DNA of 64,000 nt from Hydractinia symbiolongicarpus. Lineage: Eukaryota > Cnidaria > Hydrozoa > Anthoathecata > Hydractiniidae. Shown one piece after another: positions 11,059 to 24,153 of this stretch. Position 1 is the first letter of the stretch. Every line of letters starts with the position of its first letter. The position numbers were made by a program, and so were the translations under genes. The notes beneath the pieces are model-generated. The model had not been told where the DNA came from. It saw only the letters and a list, made by a program, of their open reading frames with translations, and searched no databases. The stretch spans positions 1,488,001 through 1,552,000 of the forward strand of contig NC_079881.1 in NCBI RefSeq assembly GCF_029227915.1, given 5' to 3'.

Positions 11059-12679
11059 CTCCCTGGGTACTTTCTTTGTATACTTTTGACTATACGGCCA
11101 AGTCCGGGGTTTACGGGAAATGGCGGGTCTTCGTTTGCCGGCGATTAAACTTCTTTTATTCAGCGTCTCATCAAAAATGAAAACATTTTTGAAAACTACA
11201 AGTCTCATGCATTTTAGTGGTGAAAAGATAATTTAAAAAATCGTTCGGGAAATGAGTTTACTCCCTGGGTACTTCATTTGTATACTTTTGACTATACAAG
11301 CCAAGCCCGGGATTTAGGGAAATCGTGGTATTTCGTTTGCCGGCGATTAAACCTCTTTCATTAAGCGTCTCATCAAAAATGAAAACATTTCTGAAAACTA
11401 CAAGTCTCATGCGTTTTAGTGATGAAAAAATAATTTAAAAAATCGTTCGGGAAATGAGTTGACTTCCTGGGTACCTTCTTTGTATACTTTTGACTATACG
11501 GGCCGAGTCCGGGATTTACGGGAAATCGCGGGTTTTCTTTTGCTGGCGATTAAACTTCTTTTATTCAGCGTCTCATCAAAAATGAAAACATTTTTAAAAA
11601 CTACAAGTCTCATGTGTTTTAGTGGTGAAAAAATAATTTAAAAAATCGTTCGGGAAATGAGTTTACTCCCTGGGAACTTTCTTTTTATACTTTTGACTAT
11701 ACGGGCCGAGTCTGGGGTTTACGGGAAATGGCGGGTTTTCATTTTCCGGCGATTAAACTTCTTTTATTCAGCGTCTCATCAAAAATGAAAACATTTTTGA
11801 AAACTACAAGTCTCATGCGTTTTAGTGGTGAAAAGATAATTTAAAAAATCGTACGGGAAATGAGTTTACTCCCTGGGTACTTCATTTGTATCCTTTTGAC
11901 TATACAATCCAAGCCCGGGATTTACGGGAAATCGCGAATTTTCGTTTGCCGGCGATTAAACCACTTTCATTAAGCTTCTCATCAAAAATGAAAACATTTC
12001 TGAAAACTACAAGTCTCATGCGTTTTAGTGGTTAAATAATAATTTAAAAATCGTTCGGGAAATGAGTTTACTCCCAGGGTACTTTCTTTGTATACTTTTG
12101 ACTATACGGGCCGAGTCCGGGATTTACGGGAAATCGCGGGTTTTCGTTTGCCGGCGATTAAACTCCTTTTATTCAGCGTCTCATCAAAAATGGAAACATT
12201 TTTAAAAACTACAAGTCTCATGTGCTTTAGTGGTGAAAAAATAATTTAAAAAATCGTTCGGGAAATGAGTTTACTCCCTGGGTACTTTCTTTGTATACTT
12301 TTGACTATACGGGCCGAGTCGGGGATTTACGGGAAGTCGCGGGTTTTCGTTTCCCGGCGATTAAACTTCTTTTATTCAGCGTCTCATCAAAAATGAAAAC
12401 ATTTTTCTAAACTACAAGTCTCATGCGTTTTAGTGATGAAAAAATAATTTAAAAAATCGTTCGGGAAATGAGTTTACTCCCTGGGTACTTTCTTTGTATA
12501 CTTTTGACTATACGGGCCGAGTCCGGGGTTTACGGGAAATGGCGGGTTTTCGTTTGCCGACGATTAAACTTCTTTTATTCAGCGTCTCATCAAAAATGAA
12601 AACATTTTTGAAAACTACAAGTCTCATGCGTTTTAGTGGTGAAAGAATATTTTAAAAAATCGTTCGGGAAATGAGTTTA
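11059..12679. repeat. Higher-order repeat unit 3, eight monomers A-H
   Basis: Again 1,621 bp, in the order A-B-C-D-E-F-G-H, with small differences from units 1 and 2 (B reads GATTTAGGGAAATCG; C reads GACTTCCTGGG; F has a TGGAAAC variant). It is preceded by a partial unit (C-G-H) and followed by block X copy 2. Equal length in three separate places shows that the HOR, and not the monomer, was the duplicated unit. Confidence 0.9.
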
Positions 12680-15450
12680 CTCCCTGGGTACCTTTTTTGT
12701 ATACTTTTGACTATACGGCCAAGTCCGGGGTTTACGGGAAATGGCGGGTCTTCGTTTGCCGGCGATTAAACTTCTTTTATTCAGCGTCTCATCAAAAATG
12801 AAAACATTTTTGAAAACTACAAGTCTCATGCGTTTTAGTGGTGAAAAGATAATTTAAAAAATCGTTCGGGAAATGAGTTTACTCCCTGGGTACTTCATTT
12901 GTATACTTTTGACTATACAAGCCAAGCCCGGGATTTAGGGAAATCGTGGTATTTCGTTTGCCGGCGATTAAACCTCTTTCATTAAGCGTCTCATCAAAAA
13001 TGAAAACATTTCTGAAAACTACAAGTCTCATGCGTTTTAGTGATGAAAAAATAATTTAAAAAATCGTTCGGGAAATGATTTTACTCCCTGGGTACCTTCT
13101 TTGTATACTTTTGACGATACGGGCCGAGTCCGGGATTTACGGGAAATCGCGGGTTTTCTTTTGCCGGCGATTAAAATTCTTTTATTCAGCGTCTCATCAA
13201 AATTGAAAACATTTTTAAAAACTACAAGTCTCATGGGCTTTAGTGGTGAAATAATAATGTAAAAAATCGTTCGGGAAATGAGTTTACTCCCTGGGTACTA
13301 TCTTTGCATACTTTTGACTATACGGACCGAGTCCGGGATTTACGGGAAATCGCGAGCTTCGTTTGCTGGCGATTAAACCACTTTCACTAAGCGTCTCATC
13401 AAAAATGAAAACATTTCTGAAAACTACAAGTCTCATGCGTTTTAGTGGTTAAATAATAATTTAAAAAATCGTTCGGGAAATGAGTTTACTCCCAGGGTAC
13501 TTTCTTTGTATACTTTTGACTATACGGGCCGAGTCCTGGATTTACGGAAAATCGCGGGTTTTCGTTTGCCGGCGATTAAACTTCTTTTATTCATTTATTT
13601 GTCTCATCAAAAATGAAAACATTTTTAAAAACTACAAGTCTTATGTGTTTTAGTGGTGAAAAAATAATTTAAAAAATCGTTCGGGAAATGAGTTTACTCC
13701 CTGGGAACTTTCTTTTTATACTTTTGACTATACGGGCCGAGTCCGGGGTTTACGGGAAATGGCGGGTTTTCGTTTTCCGGCGATTAAACTTCTTTTATTC
13801 AGCGTCTCATCAAAAATCATCATTTGTATACTTTTGACTATACAATCCAAGCCCGGGATTGACGGGAAATCGCGAATTTTCGTTTGCCGGCGATTAAACC
13901 ACTTTCATTAAGCGTCTCATCAAAAATGAAAACATTTCTGAAAACTACAAGTCTCATGCGTTTTAGTGATGAAAAAATAATTTAAAAAATCGTTCGGGAA
14001 ATAAGTTTACTCCTTGGGTACCTTCTTTGTATACTTTTGACTATACGGGCCGAGTCCGGGATTTACGGGCAATCGCGGGTTTTCTTTTGCTGGCGATTAA
14101 ACTTCTTTTATTCAGCGTCTCATCAAAAATGAAAACATTTTTAAAAACTACAAGTCTCATGGGCTTTAGTGGTGAAATAATAATGTAAAAAATCGTTCGG
14201 GAAATGAGTTTACTCCCTGGGTACTTTATTTGCATACTTTTGACTATACGGACCGAGTCCGGGATTTACGGGAAATGGCGGGTTTTCGTTTGCCGGCGAT
14301 TAAACTTCTTTTATTCAGCGTCTCATCAAAAATGAAAACATTTTTAAAAACTACAAGTCTCATGTGCTTTAGTGGTGAAAAAACAATTTAAAAAATCGTT
14401 CGGGAAATGAGTTTACTCCCTGGGTACTTTCTTTGTATACTTTTGACTATACGGGCCGAGTCCGGGGTTTACGGGAAATGGCGGGTTTTCGTTTGCCGGC
14501 GATTAAACTTCTTTTATTCAGCGTCTCATCAAAAATGAAAACATTTTTAAAAACTACAAGTCTCATGTGTTTTAGTGGTGAAAAAATAATTTAAAAAATC
14601 GTTCGGGAAATGAGTTTACTCCCTGGGAACTTTCTTTTTTTACTTTTGACTATACGGGCCGAGTCCGGGGTTTACGGGAAATGGCGGGTTTTCGTTTTCC
14701 GGCGATTAAACTTCTTTTATTCAGCGTCTCATCAAAAATGAAAACATTTTTGAAAACTACAAGTCTCATGCGTTTTAGTGGTGAAAAGATAATTTAAAAA
14801 ATCGTTCGGAAAATGAGTTTACTCCCTGGGTACTTCAATTGTATACTTTTAACTATACAATCCAAGCCCGGGATTTACGGGAAATCGCGAATTTTCGTTT
14901 GTCGGCGATTAAACCACTTTCTTTAAGCGTCTCATCAAAAATGAAAACATTTCTGAAATCTACAAGTCTCATGCGTTTTAGTGGTTAAATAATAATTTAA
15001 AAAATCGTTCGGGAAAGGAGTTTACTCCCAGGGTACTTTCTTTGTATACTTTTGACCATACGGGCCGAGTCCGGGATTTACGGGAAATCGCGGGTTTTCG
15101 TTTGCCGGCGATTAAACTCCTTTTATTCAGCGTCTCATCAAAAATGAAAACATTTTTAAAAACTACAAGTCTCATGTGCTTTAGTGGTGAAAAAATAATT
15201 TAAAAAATCGTTCGGGAAATGAGTTTACTCCCTGGGTACTTCATTTGTATACTTTTGACTATACAATCCAACCCCGGGATTGACGGGAAATCGCGAATTT
15301 TCGTTTGCCGGCGATTAAACCACTTTCATTAAGCGTCTCATCAAAAATGAAAACATTTCTGAAAACTACAAGTCTCATGCGTTTTAGTGGTGAAAATATA
15401 ATTTAAAAAATCGTTCGGGAAATGAGTTTATTCCCTGGGTACTTCATTTG
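12680..15450. repeat. Marker block X, copy 2
   Basis: A-B-J-K-L-M as in copy 1 (offset 6,194), followed by the same downstream monomers but at an offset of 5,587 from copy 1. The difference, 607 bp, is three monomers lost between M and the TTACTCCTTGGG monomer at about 14,010. The L insertion and M deletion are both present. The right limit is approximate. Confidence 0.82.
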
Positions 15451-16194
15451 TATACTTTTGACTATACAAGCCAAGCCCGGGATTTAGGGAAATCGTGGTA
15501 TTTCGTTTGCCGGCGATTAAACCTCTTTCATTAAGCGTCTCATCAAAAATGAAAACATTTCTGAAAACTACAAGTCTCATGCGTTTTAGTGATGAAAAAA
15601 TAATTTAAAAAATCGTTCGGGAAATGAGTTTACTCCCTGGGTACCTTCTTTGTATACTTTTGAGTATACGGGCCGAGTCCGGGATTTACGGGAAATCGCG
15701 GGTTTTCTTTTGCTGGCGATTAAACTTCTTTTATTCAGCGTCTCATCAAAAATGAAAACATTTTTAAAAACTACAAGTCTCATGGGCTTTAGTGGTGAAA
15801 TAATAATGTAAAAAATCGTTCGGGAAATGAGTTTACTCCCTGGGTACTTTCTTTGCATACTTTTGACTATACGGACCGAGTCCAGGATTTACGGGAAATC
15901 GCGGGTTTTCGTTTGCCGGCGATTAAACCACTTTCGCTAAGCGTCTGATCAAAAATGAAAACGTTTCTGAAAACTACAAGTCTCATGCGTTTTAGTGGTT
16001 AAATAATAATTTAGAAAATCGTTCGGGAAATGTGTTTACTCCCAGGGTACTTTTTTTGTATACTTTTGACTATACGTTCCGAGTCCGGGATTTACGGGAA
16101 ATCGCGGGTTTTCGTTTGCCGGCGATTAAACTTCCTTTATTCAGCGTCTCATCAAAAATGAAAACATTTTTAAAAACTACAAGTCTCATGTGTT

Positions 16195-18466
16195 TTAGTG
16201 GTGAAAAAATAATTTAAAAAATCGTTCGGGAAATGAGTTTACTCCCTGGGAACTTTCTTTTTTTACTTTTGACTATACGGGCCGAGTCCGGGGTTTACGG
16301 GAAATGGCGGGTTTTCGTTTTCCGGCGATTAAACTTCTTTTATTCAGCGTCTCATCAAAAATGAAAACATTTTTGAAAACTACAAGTCTCATGCGTTTTA
16401 GTGGTGAAAAGATAATTTGAAAAATCGTTCGGGAAATGGGTTTACTCCCTGGGTACTTCATTTGTATACTTTTGACTATACAATCCAAGCCCGGGATTTA
16501 CGGGAAATCGCGAATTTTCGTTTGCCGGCGATTAAACCACTTTCTTTAAGCGTCTCATCAAAAATGAAAACATTTCTGAAAACTACAAGTCTCATGCGTT
16601 TTAGTGGTTAAATAATAATTTAAAAAATCGTTCGGGAAATGAGTTTACTCCCAGGGTACTTTCTTTGCATACTTTTGACTATACGGACCGAGTCCGGGAT
16701 TTACGGGAAATCGCGGGTTTTCGTTTGCCGGCGATTAAACCACTTTCACTAAGCGTCTCATCAAAAAAGAAAACATTTCTGAAAACTACAAGTCTCATGC
16801 GTTTTAGTGGTTAAATAATAATTTAAAAAATCGTTCGGGAAATGAGTTTACTCGCAGGGTACTTTCTTTGTATACTTTTGACTATACGGGCCGAGTCCGG
16901 GATTTACGGGAAATCGCGGGTTTTCGTTTGCCGGCGATTAAACTCCTTTTATTCAGCGTCTCATCAAAAATGAAAACATTTTTAAAAACTACAAGTCTCA
17001 TGCGTTTTAGTGGTGAAAAAATAATTTAAAAAATCGTTCGGGAAATGAGTTTACTCCCTGGGTACTTTCTTTGTATACTTTTGACTATACGGGCCGAGTC
17101 GGGGATTTGCGGGAAGTCGCGGGTTCTCGTTTGCCGGCGATTAAACTTCTTTTATTCAGCGTTTCATCAAAAATGAAAACATTTTTCTAAACTACAAGTC
17201 TCATGCGTTTTAGTGGTGAAAAAATAATTTAAAAAATCGTTCGGGAAATGATTTTACTCCCTGGGAACTTTCTTTTTTTACTTTTGACTATACGGGCCGA
17301 GTCCGGGGTTTACGGGAAATGGCGGGTTTTCGTTTTCCGGCGATTAAACTTCTTTTATTCAGCGTCTCATCAAAAATGAAAACATTTTTGAAAACTACAA
17401 GTCTCATGCGTTTTAATGGTGAAAAGATAATTTAAAAAATCGTTCGGGAAATGAGTTTACTCCCTGGGTACTTCATTTGTATACTTTTGACTATACAATC
17501 CAAGCCCGGGATTTACGGGAAATCGCGAATTTTCGTTTGCCGGCGATTAAACCACTTTCTTTAAGCGTCTCATCAAAAATGAAAACATTTCTGAAAACTA
17601 CAAATCTCATGCGTTTTAGTGGTTAAATAATAATTTAAGAAATCGTTCGGGAAATGAGTTTACTCCCTGGGTACTTTCTTTGTATACTTTTGACTATACG
17701 GGCCGAGTCCGGGATTTACGGGAAATCGCGGGTTTTCGTTTGCCGGCGATTAAACCACTTTCACTAAGCGTCTCATCAAAAATGAAAACATTTCTGAAAA
17801 CTACAAGTCTCATTCGTTTTAGTGGTTAAATAATAATTTAAAAAATCGTTCGGGAAATGAGTTTACTCCCTGGGTACTTTCTTTGTATACTTTTGACTAT
17901 ACGGGCCGAGTCGGGGATTTACGGGAAGTCGCGGGTTTTCGTTTGCCGGCGATTAAACTTCTTTTATTCAGCGTCTCATCAAAAATGAAAACATTTTTCT
18001 AAACTACAAGTCTCATGCGTTTTAGTGGTGAAAAAATAATTTAAAAAATCGTTCGGGAAATGAGTTTACTCCCTGGGTACTTTTTTATATACTTTTGACT
18101 ATACGGGCCGAGTCCGGGGTTTACGGGAAATAGAGGGTTTTCGTTTGCCGGCGATTAAACTTCTTTTATTCAGCGTCTCATCAAAAATGAAAACATTTTT
18201 GAAAACTGCAAGTCTCATGCGTTTTAGTGGTGAAAAGATAATTTAAAAAATCGTTTTGGAAATGAGTTTACTCACAGGGTACTTTCTTTGTATACATTCG
18301 ACTATACGGGCCAAGCCCGGGATGTACGGGAAATCGCGAGTTTTCGTTTGCCGGCGATTAAACCACTTTCTTTAAGCGTCTCATCAAAAATGAAAACATT
18401 TCTGAAAACTACAAATCTCATGCGTTTTAGTGGTTAAATAATAATTTAAAAAATCGTTCGGGAAAT
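16195..18466. repeat. 13-monomer tandem duplication, copy 1
   Basis: It matches about 18,832-21,103 at a constant offset of 2,637 bp (13 x 203 minus 2). Shared marks include TTTGAAAAATCGTTCGGGAA near 16,417, CATCAAAAAAGAAAAC near 16,760, ACTCGCAGGG near 16,850, GGATTTGCGGGAAGTCGC near 17,103 and the 1-bp-shorter ACTTTTTTATATAC near 18,079. Boundaries are estimated from where the match stops. Confidence 0.82.
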
Positions 18467-18831
18467 GAGTTTACTCCCTGGGTACTTCATTTGTATACTT
18501 TTGACTATACAAGCCAAGCCCCGGATTTAGGGAAATCGTGGTATTTCGTTTGCCGGCGATTAAACCTCTTTCATTAAGCGTCTCATCAAAAATGAAAACA
18601 TTTCTGAAAACTACAAGTCTCATGCGTTTTAGTGATGAAAAAATAATTTAAAAAATCGTTCGGGAAATGAGTTTACTCCCTGGGTACCTTCTTTGTATAC
18701 TTTTGAGTATACGGGCCGAGTCCGGGATTTACGGGAAATCGCGGGTTTTCTTTTGCTGGCGATTAAACTTCTTTTATTCAGCGTCTCATCAAAAATGAAA
18801 ACATTTTTAAAAACTACAAGTATCATGTGTT

Positions 18832-21103
18832 TTAGTGGTGAAAAAATAATTTAAAAAATCGTTCGGGAAATGAGTTTACTCCCTGGGAACTTTCTTTTTT
18901 TACTTTTGACTATACGGGCCGAGTCCGGGGTTTACGGGAAATGGCTGGTTTTCGTTTTCCGGCGATTAAACTTCTTTTATTCAGCGTCTCATCAAAAATG
19001 AAAACATTTTTGAAAACTACAAGTCTCATGCGTTTTAGTGGTGAAAAGATAATTTGAAAAATCGTTCGGGAAATGGGTTTACTCCCTGGGTACTTCATTT
19101 GTATACTTTTGACTATACAATCCAAGCCCGGGATTTACGGGAAATCGCGAATTTTCGTTTGCCGGCGATTAAACCACTTTCTTTAAGCGTCTCATCAAAA
19201 ATGAAAACATTTCTGAAAACTACAAGTCTCATGCGTTTTAGTGGTTAAATAATAATTTAAAAAATCGTTCGGGAAATGAGTTTACTCCCAGGGTACTTTC
19301 TTTGCATACTTTTGACTATACGGACCGAGTCCGGGATTTACGGGAAATCGCGGGTTTTCGTTTGCCGGCGATTAAACCACTTTCACTAAGCGTCTCATCA
19401 AAAAAGAAAACATTTCTGAAAACTACAAGTCTCATGCGTTTTAGTGGTTAAATAATAATTTAAAAAATCGTTCGGGAAATGAGTTTACTCGCAGGGTACT
19501 TTCTTTGTATACTTTTGACTATACGGGCCGAGTCCGGGATTTACGGGAAATCGCGGGTTTTCGTTTGCCGGCGATTAAACTCCTTTTATTCAGCGTCTCA
19601 TCAAAAATGAAAACATTTTTAAAAACTACAAGTCTCATGCGTTTTAGTGGTGAAAAAATAATTTAAAAAATCGTTCGAGAAATGAGTTTACTCCCTGGGT
19701 ACTTTCTTTGTATACTTTTGACTATACGGGCCGAGTCGGGGATTTGCGGGAAGTCGCGGGTTCTCGTTTGCCGGCGATTAAACTTCTTTTATTCAGCATC
19801 TCATCAAAAATGAAAACATTTTTCTAAACTACAAGTCTCATGCGTTTTAGTGGTGAAAAAATAATTTAAAAAATCGTTCGGGAAATGATTTTACTCCCTG
19901 GGAACTTTCTTTTTTTACTTTTGACTATACGGGCCGAGTCCGGGGTTTACGGGAAATGGCGGGTTTTCGTTTTCCGGCGATTAAACTTCTTTTATTCAGC
20001 GTCTCATCAAAAATGAAAACATTTTTGAAAACTACAAGTCTCATGCGTTTTAATGGTGAAAAGATAATTTAAAAAATCGTTCGGGAAATGAGTTTACTCC
20101 CTGGGTACTTCATTTGTATACTTTTGACTATACAATCCAAGCCCGGGATTTACGGGAAATCGCGAATTTTCGTTTGCCGGCGATTAAACCACTTTCTTTA
20201 AGCGTCTCATCAAAAATGAAAACATTTCTGAAAACTACAAATCTCATGCGTTTTAGTGGTTAAATAATAATTTAAAAAATCGTTCGGGAAATGAGTTTAC
20301 TCCCTGGGTACTTTCTTTGTATACTTTTGACTATACGGGCCGAGTCCGGGATTTACGGGAAATCGCGGGTTTTCGTTTGCCGGCGATTAAACCACTTTCA
20401 CTAAGCGTCTCATCAAAAATGAAAACATTTCTGAAAACTACAAGTCTCATTCGTTTTAGTGGTTAAATAATAATTTAAAAAATCGTTCGGGAAATGAGTT
20501 TACTCCCTGGGTACTTTCTTTGTATACTTTTGACTATACGGGCCGAGTCGGGGATTTACGGGAAGTCGCGGGTTTTCGTTTGCCGGCGATTAAACTTCTT
20601 TTATTCAGCGTCTATTCAAAAATGAAAACATTTTTCTAAACTACAAGTCTCATGCGTTTTAGTGGTGAAAAAATAATTTAAAAAATCGTTCGGGAAATGA
20701 GTTTACTCCCTGGGTACTTTTTTATATACTTTTGACTATACGGGCCGAGTCCGGGGTTTACGGGAAATAGCGGGTTTTCGTTTGCCGGCGATTAAACTTC
20801 TTTTATTCAGCGTCTCATCAAAAATGAAAACATTTTTGAAAACTGCAAGTCTCATGCGTTTTAGTGGTGAAAAGATAATTTAAAAAATCGTTTTGGAAAT
20901 GAGTTTACTCACAGGGTACTTTCTTTGTATACATTCGACTATACGGGCCAAGCCCGGGATGTACGGGAAATCGCGAGTTTTCGTTTGCCGGCGATTAAAC
21001 CACTTTCTTTAAGCGTCTCATCAAAAATGAAAACATTTCTGAAAACTACAAATCTCATGCGTTTTAGTGGTTAAATAATAATTTAAAAAATCGTTCGGGA
21101 AAT
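18832..21103. repeat. 13-monomer tandem duplication, copy 2
   Basis: Second copy of 16,195-18,466 at offset 2,637. Scattered differences (for example GTCTATTCAAAAATG near 20,612 and CGTTCGAGAAATG near 19,673) show that the copies have begun to diverge. The four monomers at the right end are copied once more at offset 811, so the ACTTTTTTATATAC marker is seen at 18,079, 20,716 and 21,527. Confidence 0.8.
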
Positions 21104-24100
21104 GAGTTTACTCCCTGGGTACTTTCTTTGTATACTTTTGACTATACGGGCCGAGTCCGGGATTTACGGGAAATCGCGGGTTTTCGTTTGCCGGCGATTA
21201 AACCACTTTCACTAAGCGTCTCATCAAAAATGAAAACATTTCTGAAAACTACAAGTCTCATTCGTTTTAGTGGTTAAATAATAATTTAAAAAATCGTTCG
21301 GGAAATGAGTTTACTCCCTGGGTACTTTCTTTGTATACTTTTGACTATACGGGCCGAGTCGGGGATTTACGGGAAGTCGCGGGTTTTCGTTTGCCGGCGA
21401 TTAAACTTCTTTTATTCAGCGTCTCATCAAAAATGAAAACATTTTTCTAAACTACAAGTCTCATGCGTTTTAGTGGTGAAAAAATAATTTAAAAAATCGT
21501 TCGGGAAATGAGTTTACTCCCTTGGTACTTTTTTATATACTTTTGACTATACGGGCCGAGTCCGGGGTTTACGGGAAATAGCGGGTTTTCGTTTGCTGGC
21601 GATTAAACTTCTTTTATTCAGCGTCTCATCAAAAATGAAAACATTTTTGAAAACTGCAAGTCTCATGCGTTTTAGTGGTGAAAAGATAATTTAAAAAATC
21701 GTTTTGGAAATGAGTTTACTCACAGGGTACTTTCTTTGTATACATTCGACTATACGGGCCAAGCCCGGGATGTACGGGAAATCGCGAGTTTTCGTTTGCC
21801 GGCGATTAAACCACTTTCATTAAGCGTCTCATCAAAAATGAAAACATTTTTGAAAACTACAAGTCTCATGCGTTTTAGTGGTGAAAAGATAATTTAAAAA
21901 ATCGTTTTGGAAATGAGTTTACTCACAGGGTACTTTCTTTGTGTACATACGACTATAAAGGCCAAGCCCGGGATTTACGGGAAATCGCGGGTTTTCTTTT
22001 GCCGGCGATTAAACCACTTTCATTAGGCGTCTCATCAAAAATGAAAACATTTCTAAAAACTACAAGTCTCATGCGTTTTAGTGGTGAAAAAATAATTTAA
22101 AAAATCGTTCGGGAAATGAGTTTACTCCCTTGGTACCTTCTTTGTATACTTTTGACTATACGGGCCGAATCCGGGATTTACGGGAAATTGCAGGTTTTCG
22201 TTTGCCGGCGATTAAACTTCTTTTACTCAGCGTCTCATCAAAAATGAAAACATTTTTGAAAACTACAAGTCTCATGGGCTTTAGTGGTGAAAAGATAATT
22301 TAAAAAATCGTTTTGGAAATGAGTTTACTCACAGGGTACTTTCTTTGTATACTTTTGACTATACGGGCCGAGTCCGGGATTTACGGGAAATCGCGGGTTT
22401 TCTTTTGCTGGCGATTAAACTTCTTTTATTCAGCGTCTCATCAAAAATGAAAACATTTTTAAAAACTACAAGTCTCATGTGTTTTAGTGGTGAAAAAATA
22501 ATTTAAAAAATCGTTCGGGAAATGAGTTTACTCCCTGGGAACTTTCTTTTTATACTTTTGACTATACGGGCCGAGTCTGGGGTTTACGGGAAATGGCGGG
22601 TTTTCATTTTCCGGCGATTAAACTTCTTTTATTCAGCGTCTCATCAAAAATGAAAACATTTTTGAAAACTACAAGTCTCATGCGTTTTAGTGGTGAAAAG
22701 ATAATTTAAAAAATCGTACGGGAAATGAGTTTACTCCCTGGGTACTTTCTTTGCATACTTTTGACTATACGGACCGAGTCCGGGATTTACGGGAAATCGC
22801 GGGTTTTCGTTTGCCGGCCATTAAACCACTTTCACTAAGCGTCTCATCAAAAATGAAAACATTTCTGAAAACTACAAGTCTCATGCGTTTTAGTGGTTAA
22901 ATAATAATTTAAAAAATCGTTCGGGAAATAAGTTTACTCCCAGGGTACTTTCTTTGTATACTTTTGACTATACGTTCCGAGTCCGGGATTTACGGGAAAT
23001 CGCGGGTTTTCGTTTGCCGGCGATTAAACTTCTTTTATTCAGCGTCTCATCAAAAATGAAAACATTTTTAAAAACTACAAGTCTCATGTGTTTTAGTGGT
23101 GAAAAAATAATTTAAAAAATCGTTCGGGAAATGAGTTTACTCCCTGGGAACTTTCTTTTTATACTTTTGAATATACGGGCCGAGTCTGGGGTTTACGGGA
23201 AATGGCGGGTTTTCATTTTCCGGCGATTAAACTTCTTTTATTCAGCGTCTCATCAAAAATGAAAACATTTTTGAAAACTACAAGTCTCATGCGTTTTAGT
23301 GGTGAAAAGATAATTTAAAAAATCGTACGGGAAATGAGTTTACTCCCTGGGTACTTCATTTGTATACTTTTGACTATACAATCCAAGCCCGGGATTTACG
23401 GGAAATCGCGAATTTTCGTTTGCCGGCGATTAAACCACTTTCATTAAGCTTCTCATCAAAAATGAAAACATTTCTGAAAACTACAAGTCTCATGCGTTTT
23501 AGTGGTTAAATAATAATTTAAAAATCGTTCGGGAAATGAGTTTACTCCCAGGGTACTTTCTTTGTATACTTTTGACTATACGGGCCGAGTCCGGGATTTA
23601 CGGGAAATCGCGGGTTTTCGTTTGCCGGCGATTAAACTCCTTTTATTCAGCGTCTCATCAAAAATGAAAACATTTTTAAAAACTACAAGTCTCATGTGCT
23701 TTAGTGGTGAAAAAATAATTTAAAAAATCGTTCGGGAAATGAGTTTACTCCCTGGGTACTTTCTTTGTATACTTTTGACTATACGGGCCGAGTCGGGGAT
23801 TTACGGGAAGTCGCGGGTTTTCGTTTCCCGGCGATTAAACTTCTTTTATTCAGCGTCTCATCAAAAATGAAAACATTTTTCTAAACTACAAGTCTCATGC
23901 GTTTTAGTGATGAAAAAATAATTTAAAAAATCGTTCGGGAAATGAGTTTACTCCCTGGGTACTTTCTTTGTATACTTTTGACTATACGGGCCGAGTCCGG
24001 GGTTTACGGGAAATGGCGGGTTTTCGTTTGCCGACGATTAAACTTCTTTTATTCAGCGTCTCATCAAAAATGAAAACATTTTTGAAAACTACAAGTCTCA

Positions 24101-24153
24101 TGCGTTTTAGTGGTGAAAGAATATTTTAAAAAATCGTTCGGGAAATGAGTTTA
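21104..24153. repeat. Mixed satellite: four-monomer repeat, then C-D-K-I-D-E-F-G-H run
   Basis: The first part repeats the preceding four monomers (offset 811). Then come P- and Q-like monomers (CGTTTTGG, ACTCACAGGG, ACTATAAAGGCC) around 21.7-22.3 kb, followed by C, D, a K-like monomer, I, D, E, F, G and H, which rejoin the HOR-1 order before block X copy 3. No non-satellite sequence is present. Confidence 0.78.
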
